A stretch of DNA of 64,000 nucleotides. Origin: Myxococcaceae bacterium (GTDB lineage: Bacteria > Myxococcota > Myxococcia > Myxococcales > Myxococcaceae). The notes under the pieces are model-generated. The model made no database searches. It was not told the origin of the DNA and saw only the letters and a list, made by a program, of their open reading frames with translations. The stretch spans positions 1 to 64,000 of the forward strand of contig JAEUJQ010000073.1 in assembly GCA_016793095.1 (NCBI GenBank), written 5' to 3'. Below, piece by piece: positions 13,039 to 21,336 of this stretch (positions are counted from its first letter, which is position 1; every line of letters starts with the position of its first letter). The translations under genes were made by a program, and so were the position numbers.

Positions 13039-13339
13039 GGCGCCAGCACATGCACCCGGTCGCGAAATGTCGAGCCCGAAGACGACACCCGTCGAGTCGT
13101 CCGAGCGGAAACAGGCTCCACGCCCAGACCTCGGGCCCCGACAGCAGAGCACCAGCAGCGCGGAGCCGGCGCTCCGGCTGCCCGGCAGAGCGCAGCGCTG
13201 ACCGGCCGACCGGACACTGCCCCGCGCGCAGACACGCCACCGGGCCCTCGCGACGCGACAGGTCGCCAACAATCCCGGGCACCTGCGGGCGGCATGGGCG
13301 GTGCGATGGACTCCGCCAGACCGTCAACCAGGGAGTCAC
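13039..13339. other. Divergent intergenic region
   Basis: A ~300-bp region between the glycosyltransferase and the beta-helix lipoprotein, which face away from each other, so it should carry both promoters. I cannot pick a confident -35/-10 pair. A small GC-rich hairpin (CGGAGC-CGGC-GCTCCG) is present without a T-run, so it is not an intrinsic terminator. Confidence 0.4.
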
Positions 13340-14440
13340 ATGCGAACGAACATCGTGTTGTTGGTGGTGGTGGCGCTGTCGGGGTGCGGGGTGTCGTTCG
13401 ACGGGGGCGACGTCGCGCGGTCGGCGCCCCGAACGTCGAGGCAGCCCGTGCTCTCCTGCCCGGCGTCACCAGCGAAGAAGGTCTTCACGTCGGCGATGTG
13501 CCTCTGCGGTGACTACGCGGCAGTCGGACAGGGCGCGTGGGTGCAGGGCGGCGCGGCTGGCCTCAACGGCAGCCTCGACGTGGTCGGCCGGCACGACTTC
13601 TCAGGCGACGTCGTCGCGTACGGCGGCGTGAGCGGCGTGGGCGACCTCACCGTCGGAGGCTCGCTCTCGACCGCCGGCAGCGTGGACACCGTCGGCGACA
13701 TCGAGGTGGCCGGCGACCTCAACGCCGCGAGCGGGGTGTCGGGCGTGGGCCGGCTCACCGTGAAGGGGACTCTCCGGACCCCAGAGGCCGAGGCGTGGAC
13801 GGGTCGCGCCTCCATCGGCGCGAAGGGCGCGGTCGAGCCGCTCTCAGGCCCGCCCTGTGGCTGCGGCAAGGACCAGGTGCTCGACATCGCCGCCGTGATG
13901 GCCACGGCCATCGAGCGCAACGACAACCAGGCTGCTGGCCTCTCGCTCCACGAGAGCATCGGAGAGCGCAGCCTCGTGCTGGGCAGCGGCAGCTACGTCT
14001 TCGACGGCGTGCAGGCGGTCGGCGCGCACACCCTCACCGTCGACGGCGCGGTGGCGCTCTTCGTGAAGGGCGACTTCGAGACGGTGGGCTCGACGCACCT
14101 GAAGCTGACGCCGGGCAGCACGCTCGACCTCTACATCGACGGCGAGGTGAACATGGTCGGCGACTCGTCGTTCGGCGAAGGCGCCAGCCCGGGTGCGGTG
14201 AAGCTGTACGTGGCAGGCACGCGGAAGCTGGGCCTGGTCGGCAGCCAGTCGGTGGTGGGCTCCATCTACGCCCCCGCGTCGGATCTCGAGCTCGTCGGCG
14301 AGTCCACCTTCGACGGAGCCCTCTTCGTGCGCAACGTCCACGGCGTGGGTCGATTGAGCGTCACCTTCGCGGGCCAGAAGGTCGCGGAGCCCGGCGATGA
14401 GCTGTGCCGGGCGCAGCCGGTGGTGAAGGGCATCGAGTGA
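13340..14440 (+). CDS. Lipoprotein with bactofilin-like beta-helix repeats
   Basis: A 366-residue lipoprotein. ATG follows GGGAG by six bases, and the signal ends in the lipobox LSGC. Residues ~55-150 are short alternating Gly/Val/Leu/Thr repeats (G-D-V-V-A-Y-G-G-V-S, then L-T-V-G-G-S-L and so on). These resemble the rungs of a beta-helix as in bactofilins and polymer-forming surface proteins. A second beta-rich half (~190-350) has VDGAVALFVKGDF and similar strands, like the C-terminal domains of pilus- or adhesin-associated secreted proteins. A CGCGKD motif separates the halves. No catalytic motif is seen; it probably builds surface structure. Its last ~50 bp are tandemly repeated downstream of the stop codon. 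Confidence 0.85.
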   Translation: MRTNIVLLVVVALSGCGVSFDGGDVARSAPRTSRQPVLSCPASPAKKVFTSAMCLCGDYAAVGQGAWVQGGAAGLNGSLDVVGRHDFSGDVVAYGGVSGVGDLTVGGSLSTAGSVDTVGDIEVAGDLNAASGVSGVGRLTVKGTLRTPEAEAWTGRASIGAKGAVEPLSGPPCGCGKDQVLDIAAVMATAIERNDNQAAGLSLHESIGERSLVLGSGSYVFDGVQAVGAHTLTVDGAVALFVKGDFETVGSTHLKLTPGSTLDLYIDGEVNMVGDSSFGEGASPGAVKLYVAGTRKLGLVGSQSVVGSIYAPASDLELVGESTFDGALFVRNVHGVGRLSVTFAGQKVAEPGDELCRAQPVVKGIE

Positions 14441-14668
14441 GCGGCGGTGCTCCGACCCCCGGCGATGCGCTGTGCCGGGCGCAGCCGCTGGTGAAGGGCA
14501 TCGCTGGTGAAGGGCATCGAGTGAGCGGCGTTGCTCCGAGCCCCGGCGAGGCGCTGTGCCGGGCGCAGCCGGTGGTGAAGAGCATCGAGTGAGCGCCGTT
14601 GCTCCGACCCCGTCGCGGAGCCCGGCGGGCGCAGCCGGTGGTGAAGGGCGTCGAGTGAGCGCCGCTGA
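14390..14668. repeat. Four tandem copies of the lipoprotein gene's 3' end
   Basis: A unit of about 68 bp begins in the last codons of the preceding gene (CCCGGCGATGAGCTG...) and includes its stop and the following bases. It recurs at about 14458, 14542 and 14621. Copy two contains an internal ~16-bp duplication (GGTGAAGGGCATCGCT-like), and copy four has lost the middle. Each copy re-encodes the tail PGDELCRAQPVVKGIE or a variant, mostly ending in TGA. This is tandem duplication of a gene end, not CRISPR: there are no spacers and divergence is low. Confidence 0.85.
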
Positions 14669-14713
14669 TTTCCGTGACTGGACGCCGAAAGTGTGGCGCA
14701 TTCCCGCGCGGCC

Positions 14714-15706
14714 ATGTCTTTCGGCGTCCTCCTGCTCGTGTCTGCCCTCGCCGGAACTCCCGCACCTGCTGCCGGCAAGGGCACACGCTTCGAGCAGGGA
14801 CAGAAGCTCTTCAACCAGGGGGACTTCGAGGGCGCGCTCAAGCAGCTCGACGTCGCCGCAGCCGAGGAGCGTGAGCCGGCGGTGCTCGAGAAGGTGCACC
14901 TGCTGCGCGGCCAGTGCTTCTCGGCGCGCCAGGACTTCGTGCGCGCCGAAGACGCGTTCGCGCTCGCGCTCGACTCGAACCCTGACGCCTCGCTCGACCC
15001 GGCGCGCGTCGACCCGACGGTGGTGAAGCTGCTGGACGCGGTGCGTACGCGGCTGACGGCGACGCTCATCGTCAACTCCACGCCGCCGGGCGCCAGCCTC
15101 TTCCTCGACACGAAGAACGCTGGCGTGACCCCCCAGACGCTGCAGGCCCCCATCGGCAAGCACAAGCTCGAGGCCCGTTGGGGCGACGGCCCGATGACGC
15201 CCCTCGAGCTCGTCATCAAGCCGAAGAAGGAGGTCCGCATCGAGTTCGTCCAGGGCCAGGCGCCACCGCCCGTGCTGGTGCCGGTGCAGCCCGAGCCCAA
15301 GGCCCTCAAGCCGTTCGGCGACGTTCGCGGCATCTTCGACGCGTCGGCGGCCGCGGGCGCCGTGCCGACCGGCGCGATGGAGATCGGCGGTGGCTTCGAG
15401 TGGAGCTACCTGCGGCTCGGGCTGTACGCGCGCTTCCCCGCCTACTTCGGCGTGGTGCTTCGCGGCGCCTTCGTGGTGCCCATCCTCGCGCGCTTCAACG
15501 CGTACATCGAAGCGCATGTGCCCCTGCTCTTCCGCAACGGAGGCGCGGGCTTCGGCTTCGGCGGCGCTGGCGGCGGCGAGTTCCTCTTCCTCCCGTGGTT
15601 CGGCGCGTTCGCGCAGGTCGGCGGTCAGCACCTCGTCATCAACACCAACCGCGCCGACAACACGACCTTCACCGCGTCGGGCGGCGTCCGGCTGCGCCTG
15701 CCGTGA
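14714..15706 (+). CDS. Secreted TPR/PEGA envelope protein
   Basis: A 330-residue exported protein. A signal peptide (MSFGVLLLVSALAG...APAAG) is followed by a short TPR-like helical part (~20-110, KLFNQGDFEGALKQLD). A PEGA domain lies at ~115-180 (STPPGASLFLDTKNAGVTPQ). The Gly/aromatic-rich C-terminal half ends in strands (ASGGVRLRLP), typical of an outer-membrane beta structure. PEGA plus TPR plus barrel proteins are frequent in Myxococcota and their role is not established. The ATG was chosen because the signal peptide begins there; a GTG seven codons upstream is possible. It follows the tandem-repeat stretch with no visible terminator. Confidence 0.82.
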   Translation: MSFGVLLLVSALAGTPAPAAGKGTRFEQGQKLFNQGDFEGALKQLDVAAAEEREPAVLEKVHLLRGQCFSARQDFVRAEDAFALALDSNPDASLDPARVDPTVVKLLDAVRTRLTATLIVNSTPPGASLFLDTKNAGVTPQTLQAPIGKHKLEARWGDGPMTPLELVIKPKKEVRIEFVQGQAPPPVLVPVQPEPKALKPFGDVRGIFDASAAAGAVPTGAMEIGGGFEWSYLRLGLYARFPAYFGVVLRGAFVVPILARFNAYIEAHVPLLFRNGGAGFGFGGAGGGEFLFLPWFGAFAQVGGQHLVINTNRADNTTFTASGGVRLRLP

Positions 15707-15715
15707 CCCGCAGCC

Positions 15716-16672
15716 TCAGTCCTTGAACTGCCCGGCGAGGGTCGCCAGCATCGGCTTCGCGTCGTCGCGCACCTGGTCGTAGTGCTTGCGCGTCAAGAGC
15801 AGCGCGGACAACGCGCGGTCGGTCTCGTCAGGTGACACCTTCTCGGCGCCGTGGACGAAGGCGATGTCGTCCTCGCCCTCCGTCATCGGGCGAATGTCCC
15901 AGCCCTGGTCCGTGACGATGTTCTCGGCCACCAGCAGCACCGCCACCGACGGGTGCGGGAAGCCGCCCACCATCAAGTGGTGGTGATTGCCCACGGCGAG
16001 CGCGATGGCGGGGCCGACCTGCCACTGCTCCAGCACCTTGCGACCGATGCTCTGGTGCAGCTGATCAACAACGAGCCACCAGGCCGCGCTCAACTGCACT
16101 GGCAGCTTGTTCGCCTTCAGGTACTCGCTGAGGCCGATGAGGCCGATGGACATGCCGAGGTCGTGCAGCAGCCCGATGAGGAAGGCGTTCTCGGCCTCGA
16201 GGCAGGTGTTCCGGGCCACCGCGCGAGACACCCACGCGACCGCGGCGCTGTGCCGACGCACCTGCTCGAGCGTCTTGTTCATTCCTTCGGCGCGGATGAC
16301 GGTCATCTTCATCGCCGCCTCCATCACGATGTCGCGGGCCGCGGCGAGGCCCACGCGGGTGAGCGCCTGCTTCAGCGTCGCCGACGGCATCTCGCCCCGG
16401 TAGAGCGGCGAGTTCGCCAGCCTCAGCACCCGCGCCGCGAGCATGGGCTCTCTCGCGAGCAGCTTCGCGATCTGCTCGATGGAGGTGTCGGCGCGGCGCG
16501 AGAGCTCGTGGATCTCGAGCGCCACCGTGGGCGGTCGGGGAAGCACCTGCGAGCCCTTCTCGATGAACGCCTCGAGCCACCCGCTGAACGCCTCTGTGTC
16601 GGGCTCGGTCGCATCCTCGGTGATGCTGTGCGTTCCACGGCCGTAGTTGGGGTTGCGCTGTGCGAGGAGCAT
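15716..16672 (-). CDS. HDOD domain protein
   Basis: A cytoplasmic regulatory protein of 318 residues built around an HDOD domain, a relative of HD phosphohydrolases without certain catalytic activity. HDOD proteins often act in two-component or cyclic-di-nucleotide signalling and gliding control. After ~50 variable residues comes the domain start (LPRPPTVALEIHELSRRADTSIEQIAKLLAREP), then LANSPLYRG, and LLHDLGM where the HD pair is retained. VGNHHHLM supplies further histidines. The ATG MLLAQRNP is preceded by AGGAGA at a good distance. The gene is convergent with the PEGA protein gene, nine bases away. No partner sensor is adjacent. Confidence 0.88.
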   Translation of the reverse strand: MLLAQRNPNYGRGTHSITEDATEPDTEAFSGWLEAFIEKGSQVLPRPPTVALEIHELSRRADTSIEQIAKLLAREPMLAARVLRLANSPLYRGEMPSATLKQALTRVGLAAARDIVMEAAMKMTVIRAEGMNKTLEQVRRHSAAVAWVSRAVARNTCLEAENAFLIGLLHDLGMSIGLIGLSEYLKANKLPVQLSAAWWLVVDQLHQSIGRKVLEQWQVGPAIALAVGNHHHLMVGGFPHPSVAVLLVAENIVTDQGWDIRPMTEGEDDIAFVHGAEKVSPDETDRALSALLLTRKHYDQVRDDAKPMLATLAGQFKD

Positions 16673-16935
16673 GACGCACGTCTCCTGTGCAAAGGGCGTG
16701 CGTTCTGCGGTCACGCGGGACCCGAGCGGCCACCCCGGGTCACCACAGCCCAGTGGGGTCGCGATGACCCTCGCCCGTGTGGAGCACCACTGCATGCCGC
16801 AGATCACGCGCTGGGCCCGCTTCGCCCGGTCCCGGCGTGTACTCGGGCGAGCCGAACATGACACCCGGCTTCTCGCGCACCTGGTTGACGAGTGCTTCGC
16901 CTTCCTTCGACGACGCGGTGGAGTAGGAGGCGCCG

Positions 16936-18225
16936 GTGCTCTTCGCCGTGCTCACTCTCGTCCTGGCGTCTGCTGATGGCGCGGTCACGAGTGACGGCGG
17001 GCCGGGCCCCGACGCTGGCGTGGTGTTCGAGGTGGTGCCGCCCGAGGCCCTGCCGCTGCGGGTCGAGCGCGTCGAGCTCACCGGCTTCTCCTGGACGAAG
17101 CCGGCCGTCGTTCACCGGGAGCTGCAGCTCGACCTGCCCGGCCTGGTGACGGCGGAGCAGTGGTCGCTGGGGATCACGCGCTTGTGGAACTGCGGGCTCT
17201 TCAGCCGGGTGGACGGCCGGCTCGAGCGTCGCCCCGAGGGCGTGGTGGCCGTGCTGGATCTGGAGGAGCGCTTCTCGCTCAACCCGCTCTTCAGCTTCGG
17301 TGTCGGTGGTGGCGCGGCCTGGGTGCGCGTCGGCGCGAACGACACCAACTTCCTCGGCCGCTTCCTCGAGTGGGGGCTCCGGTACGAGCGCTTCCTCGCT
17401 TTCAACGGGGGCCAGGTGTGGTTCCGCGACCCGCGGCTGTTCGGCAAGCGGCTGGTGGGCCTCGCGCAGGTGGAGTGGCTCTTCCGCCCGCGGCCCGAGT
17501 ACACGCGGCGCCGCCTGCAGGGCCTCGTGGACGTGCTGCACGAGGTCGATGACGTGATGCTGCTCGGGCTGCGCACGGAGGTGTTCCGCGACGAGTACTC
17601 GAGGCCCCTCGTCGGAGAAGCCCGGCTCCCGCGCGACTTGCAGGGCGTGATGGTGCACTCGTCGATTCGGGTCGGCCGGGTCGACACCGTGCGGCTGCGC
17701 GAGTCGGGCGTGTCGCTCGAGGTGCGGAACACCGTGGGGTTCACCAACGAGCCGGGCGCGACGTTCTTCATGCAGTCGTGGGCCGAGGCGCTGGGGTTCC
17801 TCATGCTGGGGCAGCGCTTCAACCTCGCGGTGCGGGTGCAGGGCGGCCTGTCGTCCACCGCGCCGACCGAGCAGCGCTTCTACCTGGGCGGGCTCGACCT
17901 CGTGCGCGGCTACGACGACTCCACCCTGCGCACCGAGCAGTTCGTGCTCGGCAACGTCGAGCTGCGGGGCGTGGCGTTCGACTCCACCTGGTTCGCGGTG
18001 GTGCCTGCCGTCTTCGTCGATGGCGCGCTCGCCCGCACCGAGCAGTTCGGCTCGCGTGGGTTGCTGTCGGCGGGCGTGGGCGTGCGGCTGCTGGTGCCGA
18101 AGATGCTGCGCACCGGCCTGCGCGCGGACCTCGCGGTGACGCTGGTCGGAGGGCAGCCGCAGGTCGGCTTCTCGTTCGGCGTGTTCCAGTTCTTCTCGTC
18201 CACCGACCGGCTCGCGATTCGCTGA
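16936..18225 (+). CDS. Omp85/BamA-like outer-membrane protein (short POTRA region)
   Basis: A 429-residue outer-membrane protein. GTG follows AGGAGG with perfect spacing. A signal peptide is followed by an Asp-Gly-rich spacer. One POTRA-like domain lies at ~38-110 (LRVERVELTGFSWTKPAVVHRELQL...LWNCGLFSRVDG). A 16-strand-like barrel follows and contains GLDLVRGYDD, the conserved VRGY/F motif of the Omp85 superfamily that locks strand 16 and the lid loop. BamA has five POTRAs and TamA three, so this short form is nearer to lipoprotein- or substrate-specific family members. Its cargo is unknown. Neighbours give no clue. Confidence 0.85.
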   Translation: MLFAVLTLVLASADGAVTSDGGPGPDAGVVFEVVPPEALPLRVERVELTGFSWTKPAVVHRELQLDLPGLVTAEQWSLGITRLWNCGLFSRVDGRLERRPEGVVAVLDLEERFSLNPLFSFGVGGGAAWVRVGANDTNFLGRFLEWGLRYERFLAFNGGQVWFRDPRLFGKRLVGLAQVEWLFRPRPEYTRRRLQGLVDVLHEVDDVMLLGLRTEVFRDEYSRPLVGEARLPRDLQGVMVHSSIRVGRVDTVRLRESGVSLEVRNTVGFTNEPGATFFMQSWAEALGFLMLGQRFNLAVRVQGGLSSTAPTEQRFYLGGLDLVRGYDDSTLRTEQFVLGNVELRGVAFDSTWFAVVPAVFVDGALARTEQFGSRGLLSAGVGVRLLVPKMLRTGLRADLAVTLVGGQPQVGFSFGVFQFFSSTDRLAIR

Positions 18226-18234
18226 GGCGCCCGG

Positions 18235-19044
18235 CTACTTCTTGCAGAGCTCGACGGTCTTCTTGTCCCAGTCGAGGAGCCCCGTCATGATCGTGTTCGC
18301 GACGCCGTTGTCCTCGGTGGTGAAGCCCAGCCCGAGCCGCAGGTCGCGCCACATGCCGTAGGCGTGGAAGAGCTCGCCGGGCGTTCGCTCCCAGAAGATC
18401 TCGATCTGGTAGTCCTGCTCGAAGCTCGTCGCCGGGTCGGGGTTCCTGAACATCGCCGGCGCGGGCAGCCAGGTGCGGGCGATGAGCAGCGGGCCGAAGC
18501 TGGTCTTCCCCTCGGGCGGCGTCACCCGGCGCAGGCCGCCCTTCAGGTTCGAGGTGTACGGCGCCGTCACCAGCTTCGCCGTGAGCGTCACGTCCCAGGT
18601 GAGCGTCGGAGTGGTGCGCTTGCTGAAGGCGTCGGCGTCGCTCGTGTACGTGCGCGTGTACGCGTCGTAGGCCTCGGGGTACTGCGCCTTCTGGTCGAGC
18701 GCGGAGACGACGGCCTCGAGCTTGTCGAGCGTGCACGGGAAGACGTTGCTGACGAAGAAGCCGCGCGCCTTCGACGGGTCCACCACGTCTTTCAAGCCGA
18801 CCACCGCGAGCTCGTCGGGCGTCAGCCGGGTGATGAAGCCGCGCCCGGGCTTGTCGGCGGTGAGCGTGTCGGCCTTCCCCGCCGTCTGCAGCTTGAGCGC
18901 GGCCTCGACGACCTCGGCGTCCTTCGCGTCCTTCGACGACGACCAGAACCACCGCAGGTTGCCGTCGAGGTCTTCGGGCGCGGGCGCCGCCTGGGGGCCA
19001 CACGCGGCGAGGAGAGCGAAGAGGACCGGACCGGAGCGGCGCAT
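18235..19044 (-). CDS. Lipoprotein of unknown function
   Basis: A 269-residue protein with a lipoprotein signal (lipobox LAAC). The rest is a soluble mixed alpha/beta sequence without a motif I recognise: N-terminal NLRWFWSSSKDAKDAEVVEA, a central YTRTYTSDADAF part, and a C-terminal TGLLDWDKKTVELCKK. It is probably anchored to the inner leaflet of the outer membrane or to the cytoplasmic membrane. It is convergent with the Omp85-like gene (nine-base gap) and divergent from the cyclophilin gene. Confidence 0.8.
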   Translation of the reverse strand: MRRSGPVLFALLAACGPQAAPAPEDLDGNLRWFWSSSKDAKDAEVVEAALKLQTAGKADTLTADKPGRGFITRLTPDELAVVGLKDVVDPSKARGFFVSNVFPCTLDKLEAVVSALDQKAQYPEAYDAYTRTYTSDADAFSKRTTPTLTWDVTLTAKLVTAPYTSNLKGGLRRVTPPEGKTSFGPLLIARTWLPAPAMFRNPDPATSFEQDYQIEIFWERTPGELFHAYGMWRDLRLGLGFTTEDNGVANTIMTGLLDWDKKTVELCKK

Positions 19045-19103
19045 GACGCGGCGCCTACCACGCAGAGGCTGCCGCTGAGGAGGCCCCGTGCTACGCCGCG
19101 CCC

Positions 19104-19616
19104 ATGGCCAACCCCATCGCGACGTTCGAGACCTCGCTCGGCACGTTCACCGCCGAGCTCTACAAGGACCAGATGCCCTACACCGTGGAGAACTTCGTGA
19201 AGCTCGCGACCAGCGGCTTCTACGACGGGCTCCACTTTCACCGGGTGATCAACCAGTTCATGCTGCAGTTCGGCTGCCCGCACTCGAAGGATCCGAACAG
19301 CCCGCGCGCCGGCACCGGCGGCCCGCCGTGGGGCGACATCAAGGACGAGCACACCGCGAAGCTGTCGAACGAGCCCATGACGCTGTCGATGGCGAACACC
19401 GGCCAGCCGAACTCGGGCGGCTCGCAGTTCTTCATCAACACCGTGCACAACCACTACCTCGACTGGTTCACGCCCGGTCCGTCCAGGCACCCGGTGTTCG
19501 GGAAGGTCGTCACCGGGCAGGACGTCATCAAGAAGATCGAGACGACTCCGACCGACGCCAGCGACCGCCCGCGCACGCCGGTGAAGGTGATCAAGGTCAC
19601 CGTCGCCGAGGCCTGA
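19104..19616 (+). CDS. Cyclophilin-type peptidyl-prolyl cis-trans isomerase
   Basis: Accelerates cis-trans isomerisation of proline peptide bonds during folding. The 170-residue single domain has the active-site signature FHRVI and [21 protein letters not shown] and [10 protein letters not shown]. There is no signal peptide, so it should be cytoplasmic. An insertion ([17 protein letters not shown]) is typical of the bacterial PpiB group. The Trp of the cyclosporin-binding loop is replaced within [10 protein letters not shown]. The gene is monocistronic. Confidence 0.93.
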   Translation: MANPIATFETSLGTFTAELYKDQMPYTVENFVKLATSGFYDGLHFHRVINQFMLQFGCPHSKDPNSPRAGTGGPPWGDIKDEHTAKLSNEPMTLSMANTGQPNSGGSQFFINTVHNHYLDWFTPGPSRHPVFGKVVTGQDVIKKIETTPTDASDRPRTPVKVIKVTVAEA

Positions 19617-19684
19617 GCGAGTCAGCGCCCCGCGAGCCGCGAGGAGGAAGGATGGCCGGTGGGAGCGCCCCACCGCCCCTCCGC

Positions 19685-20956
19685 TCAGCGCGCAGTGGCC
19701 GTCAGGGTCGCCGATGAGTAGGCGCTGTAGGCGTGCACCATCACGTACCAGGTGCCGGCGCGTGGCGTGGCGTTCACCGTCTCATTGCTGTCCGAGCGGT
19801 AGGGGCGCGCGTCGTACGCGGTGAGCGTCGGGGGCGTGCCGTAGCGCACGTAGAGGTCGGCGTCGCCGCTCGTGCCGCGCAGCGCGAATGAGAGGCTGGT
19901 CACGCTGGCGCCCACCTCGAACCGGTACACCTTCGTGCTGCTCGACGCGCCCGAGAGTGAGACCGGCGTTCCGTTCGACAGCGGCGTGCCCGTCCCGCCC
20001 GGCGTCCCCGCGTCGGGAGCGCCAGGGCCCGGCGTGGGCGTCGGCGCAGGAACGCCGGCATCGACCCTCACGCCGCCGTCCGTGACCCCCGAGGGCGGCG
20101 TCGTCGGCGCCACGTCGATGGGGCGCGCCTGGCAGAGGCCCGTCGCGTTGCAGAGCGTCGAGCAGCAGTCGGAGTTCCGGGTGCAGCGCTCCTGGGCCTC
20201 CTTGCAGAGCGGGACGCTCGCGGGGCCGCAGCGCAGCGCCCCCTGCGTCTGGTAGCCGGTGAGCTTCCCGACGCCGAGGAGCCGGTTCGCGAGCGAGCGG
20301 GTCCGGCCGAGGAGCAGCGCGCGCTTCTGCGCCTGGTCGGGACGGCCTTCGTACGAGAGGTACTCGCTCATCACGCCGCACGCGTGCTCGACGTCGCTGC
20401 GCTGGAAGGGCGCGAGCTCGGCGAAGGACTGGATGACAGGCTCGGACTGGGCGTTCGGCGTGTAGAAGCCGGTGAGGTAGTACGTGCTGCCCAGCGTCCA
20501 GAAGAGCTCGTAGCTGCCGCGCGGGTTCGAGCGGCGAATCCACTCCGCCAGCGTGATGGGGCCGGTCGGCGCGAGCGCGGGGTCGAGCACGGTGCGGCCG
20601 GTGGAGCCTTCAATCTCCACCATCGGCGCGACGTGCCAGCCCCAGGTCACGCTCGCGGACGGGTACAAGGTGCCCGTGAGGTACTGTGCGCTGGACGGCA
20701 CGCGTCGGGTCGCGAGCTCCATCGACATGTAGAGGGCGCGCGCGTAGCAGCCGTCCTCGGTGAAGGCGTAGGGCAGGTAGGCGCGCGTCGAGTCCACCAA
20801 CTGCGCCGCGAGCTGGGCCTGCTGAGGCGTGACGCGAGCGCTCTGCTCCGAGATGCCGAGGTCGTCGAGCCCGGAGACGTCGTCCGAAATGACCACCGAG
20901 GCGTCGCCGCACGCCGCGAGCACTGCGCTGATGGTGATGATGAAGCGTCGCTGCAT
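19685..20956 (-). CDS. Protein-glutaminase-like lipoprotein with PPC domain
   Basis: A 423-residue exported lipoprotein; ATG follows AGGAGG and the lipobox is LAAC (Cys16). Residues ~45-130 look like a protein-glutaminase fold: nucleophile region DGCYARA (Cys70), WGWH (His108) and VLDPAL (Asp125), in the Cys-His-Asp order of secreted protein glutamine deamidases. A Cys cluster (CTRNSDCCSTLC) and a Pro/Gly/Thr linker lead to a C-terminal pre-peptidase (PPC) domain (GDADLYVRYG...GTWYVMVHAY). Predicted action is side-chain deamidation of glutamine in external or host/prey proteins. The enzyme assignment is by motif only; a papain-like peptidase is the alternative. Confidence 0.72.
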   Translation of the reverse strand: MQRRFIITISAVLAACGDASVVISDDVSGLDDLGISEQSARVTPQQAQLAAQLVDSTRAYLPYAFTEDGCYARALYMSMELATRRVPSSAQYLTGTLYPSASVTWGWHVAPMVEIEGSTGRTVLDPALAPTGPITLAEWIRRSNPRGSYELFWTLGSTYYLTGFYTPNAQSEPVIQSFAELAPFQRSDVEHACGVMSEYLSYEGRPDQAQKRALLLGRTRSLANRLLGVGKLTGYQTQGALRCGPASVPLCKEAQERCTRNSDCCSTLCNATGLCQARPIDVAPTTPPSGVTDGGVRVDAGVPAPTPTPGPGAPDAGTPGGTGTPLSNGTPVSLSGASSSTKVYRFEVGASVTSLSFALRGTSGDADLYVRYGTPPTLTAYDARPYRSDSNETVNATPRAGTWYVMVHAYSAYSSATLTATAR

Positions 20957-21052
20957 GGGCCCCTCCTGGCGCCCCCCTTTTCTGCGCGGCCGGGTTTGTA
21001 CTGGCGAGCGCCCATGTAGGCGCAAGAGGTGAGCGTCACCGTTTCCAGACGG

Positions 21053-21113
21053 TGCGGCGCGCGCGCTCCATCACTGCAAAGCGGTCTGTCATGGGTGGAG
21101 CGCACGCGCCGCA
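21053..21113. repeat. Long inverted repeat (18-bp arms)
   Basis: Arms 21053-21070 and 21096-21113 pair at 17 of 18 positions (arm TGCGGCGCGCGCGCTCCA), around a 25-nt loop. No T-run follows on either strand, so it is not a normal intrinsic terminator. It lies between divergent genes, in front of the direct repeats. It could be a REP-like palindrome, an RNA structure in the leader of the downstream gene, or a miniature mobile-element end. Confidence 0.7.
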
Positions 21114-21152
21114 CTCCGAGGCTTGCGGGAGACCAGCGCCGATGCGATGGCG

Positions 21153-21335
21153 GGTGAGACGAAGCCGGAAGAGTCACCCTCAGGCCGAGGAGCGCAGGCC
21201 GAACGAAGGCGAAGTCGAACTGGGGAAGCGTGAGACGAAGCCGGAAGAGAGGGCGGAGTCGACGAGGCGAGCGTCACCTCGTCACCTTCAGGCCGAGGAG
21301 CGCAGGCCGAACGAAGGCGAAGTCGAACTGGGGAA
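21153..21335. repeat. Direct repeat pair upstream of the metallo-hydrolase gene
   Basis: A 47-bp sequence (CAGGCCGAGGAGCGCAGGCC...) occurs exactly at 21181-21227 and 21289-21335. A 20-bp sequence GTGAGACGAAGCCGGAAGAG occurs exactly at 21153-21172 and 21230-21249. Together they form an imperfect two-copy tandem array that ends just before the ATG of the next gene. The frame stays open through it (giving a repeated RPNEGEVELG), but I take it as untranslated because the folded protein starts later. Confidence 0.85.
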
Positions 21336-21336
21336 C

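Noticed and set aside
14404-14592. Small open frame in the repeat array
   Set aside because: It is produced by the copied 3' end of the lipoprotein gene and has no ribosome-binding site.
14390-14668. CRISPR array
   Set aside because: Repeats carry no unique spacers and derive from the end of the neighbouring gene.
13844-15631. Long open frame on the minus strand
   Set aside because: It crosses two well-supported plus-strand genes and the tandem repeats, and shows no motif.
16740-16925. Possible minus-strand peptide (EGEALVNQVREKPGVMFGS...)
   Set aside because: It looks protein-like, but it has no start or partner and its frame runs into the Omp85-like gene. It may be a remnant; evidence is too weak for a feature.
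21052-21336. N-terminal extension of the metallo-hydrolase
   Set aside because: It consists of repeats and charged sequence before the natural membrane anchor, and no ribosome-binding site supports it.
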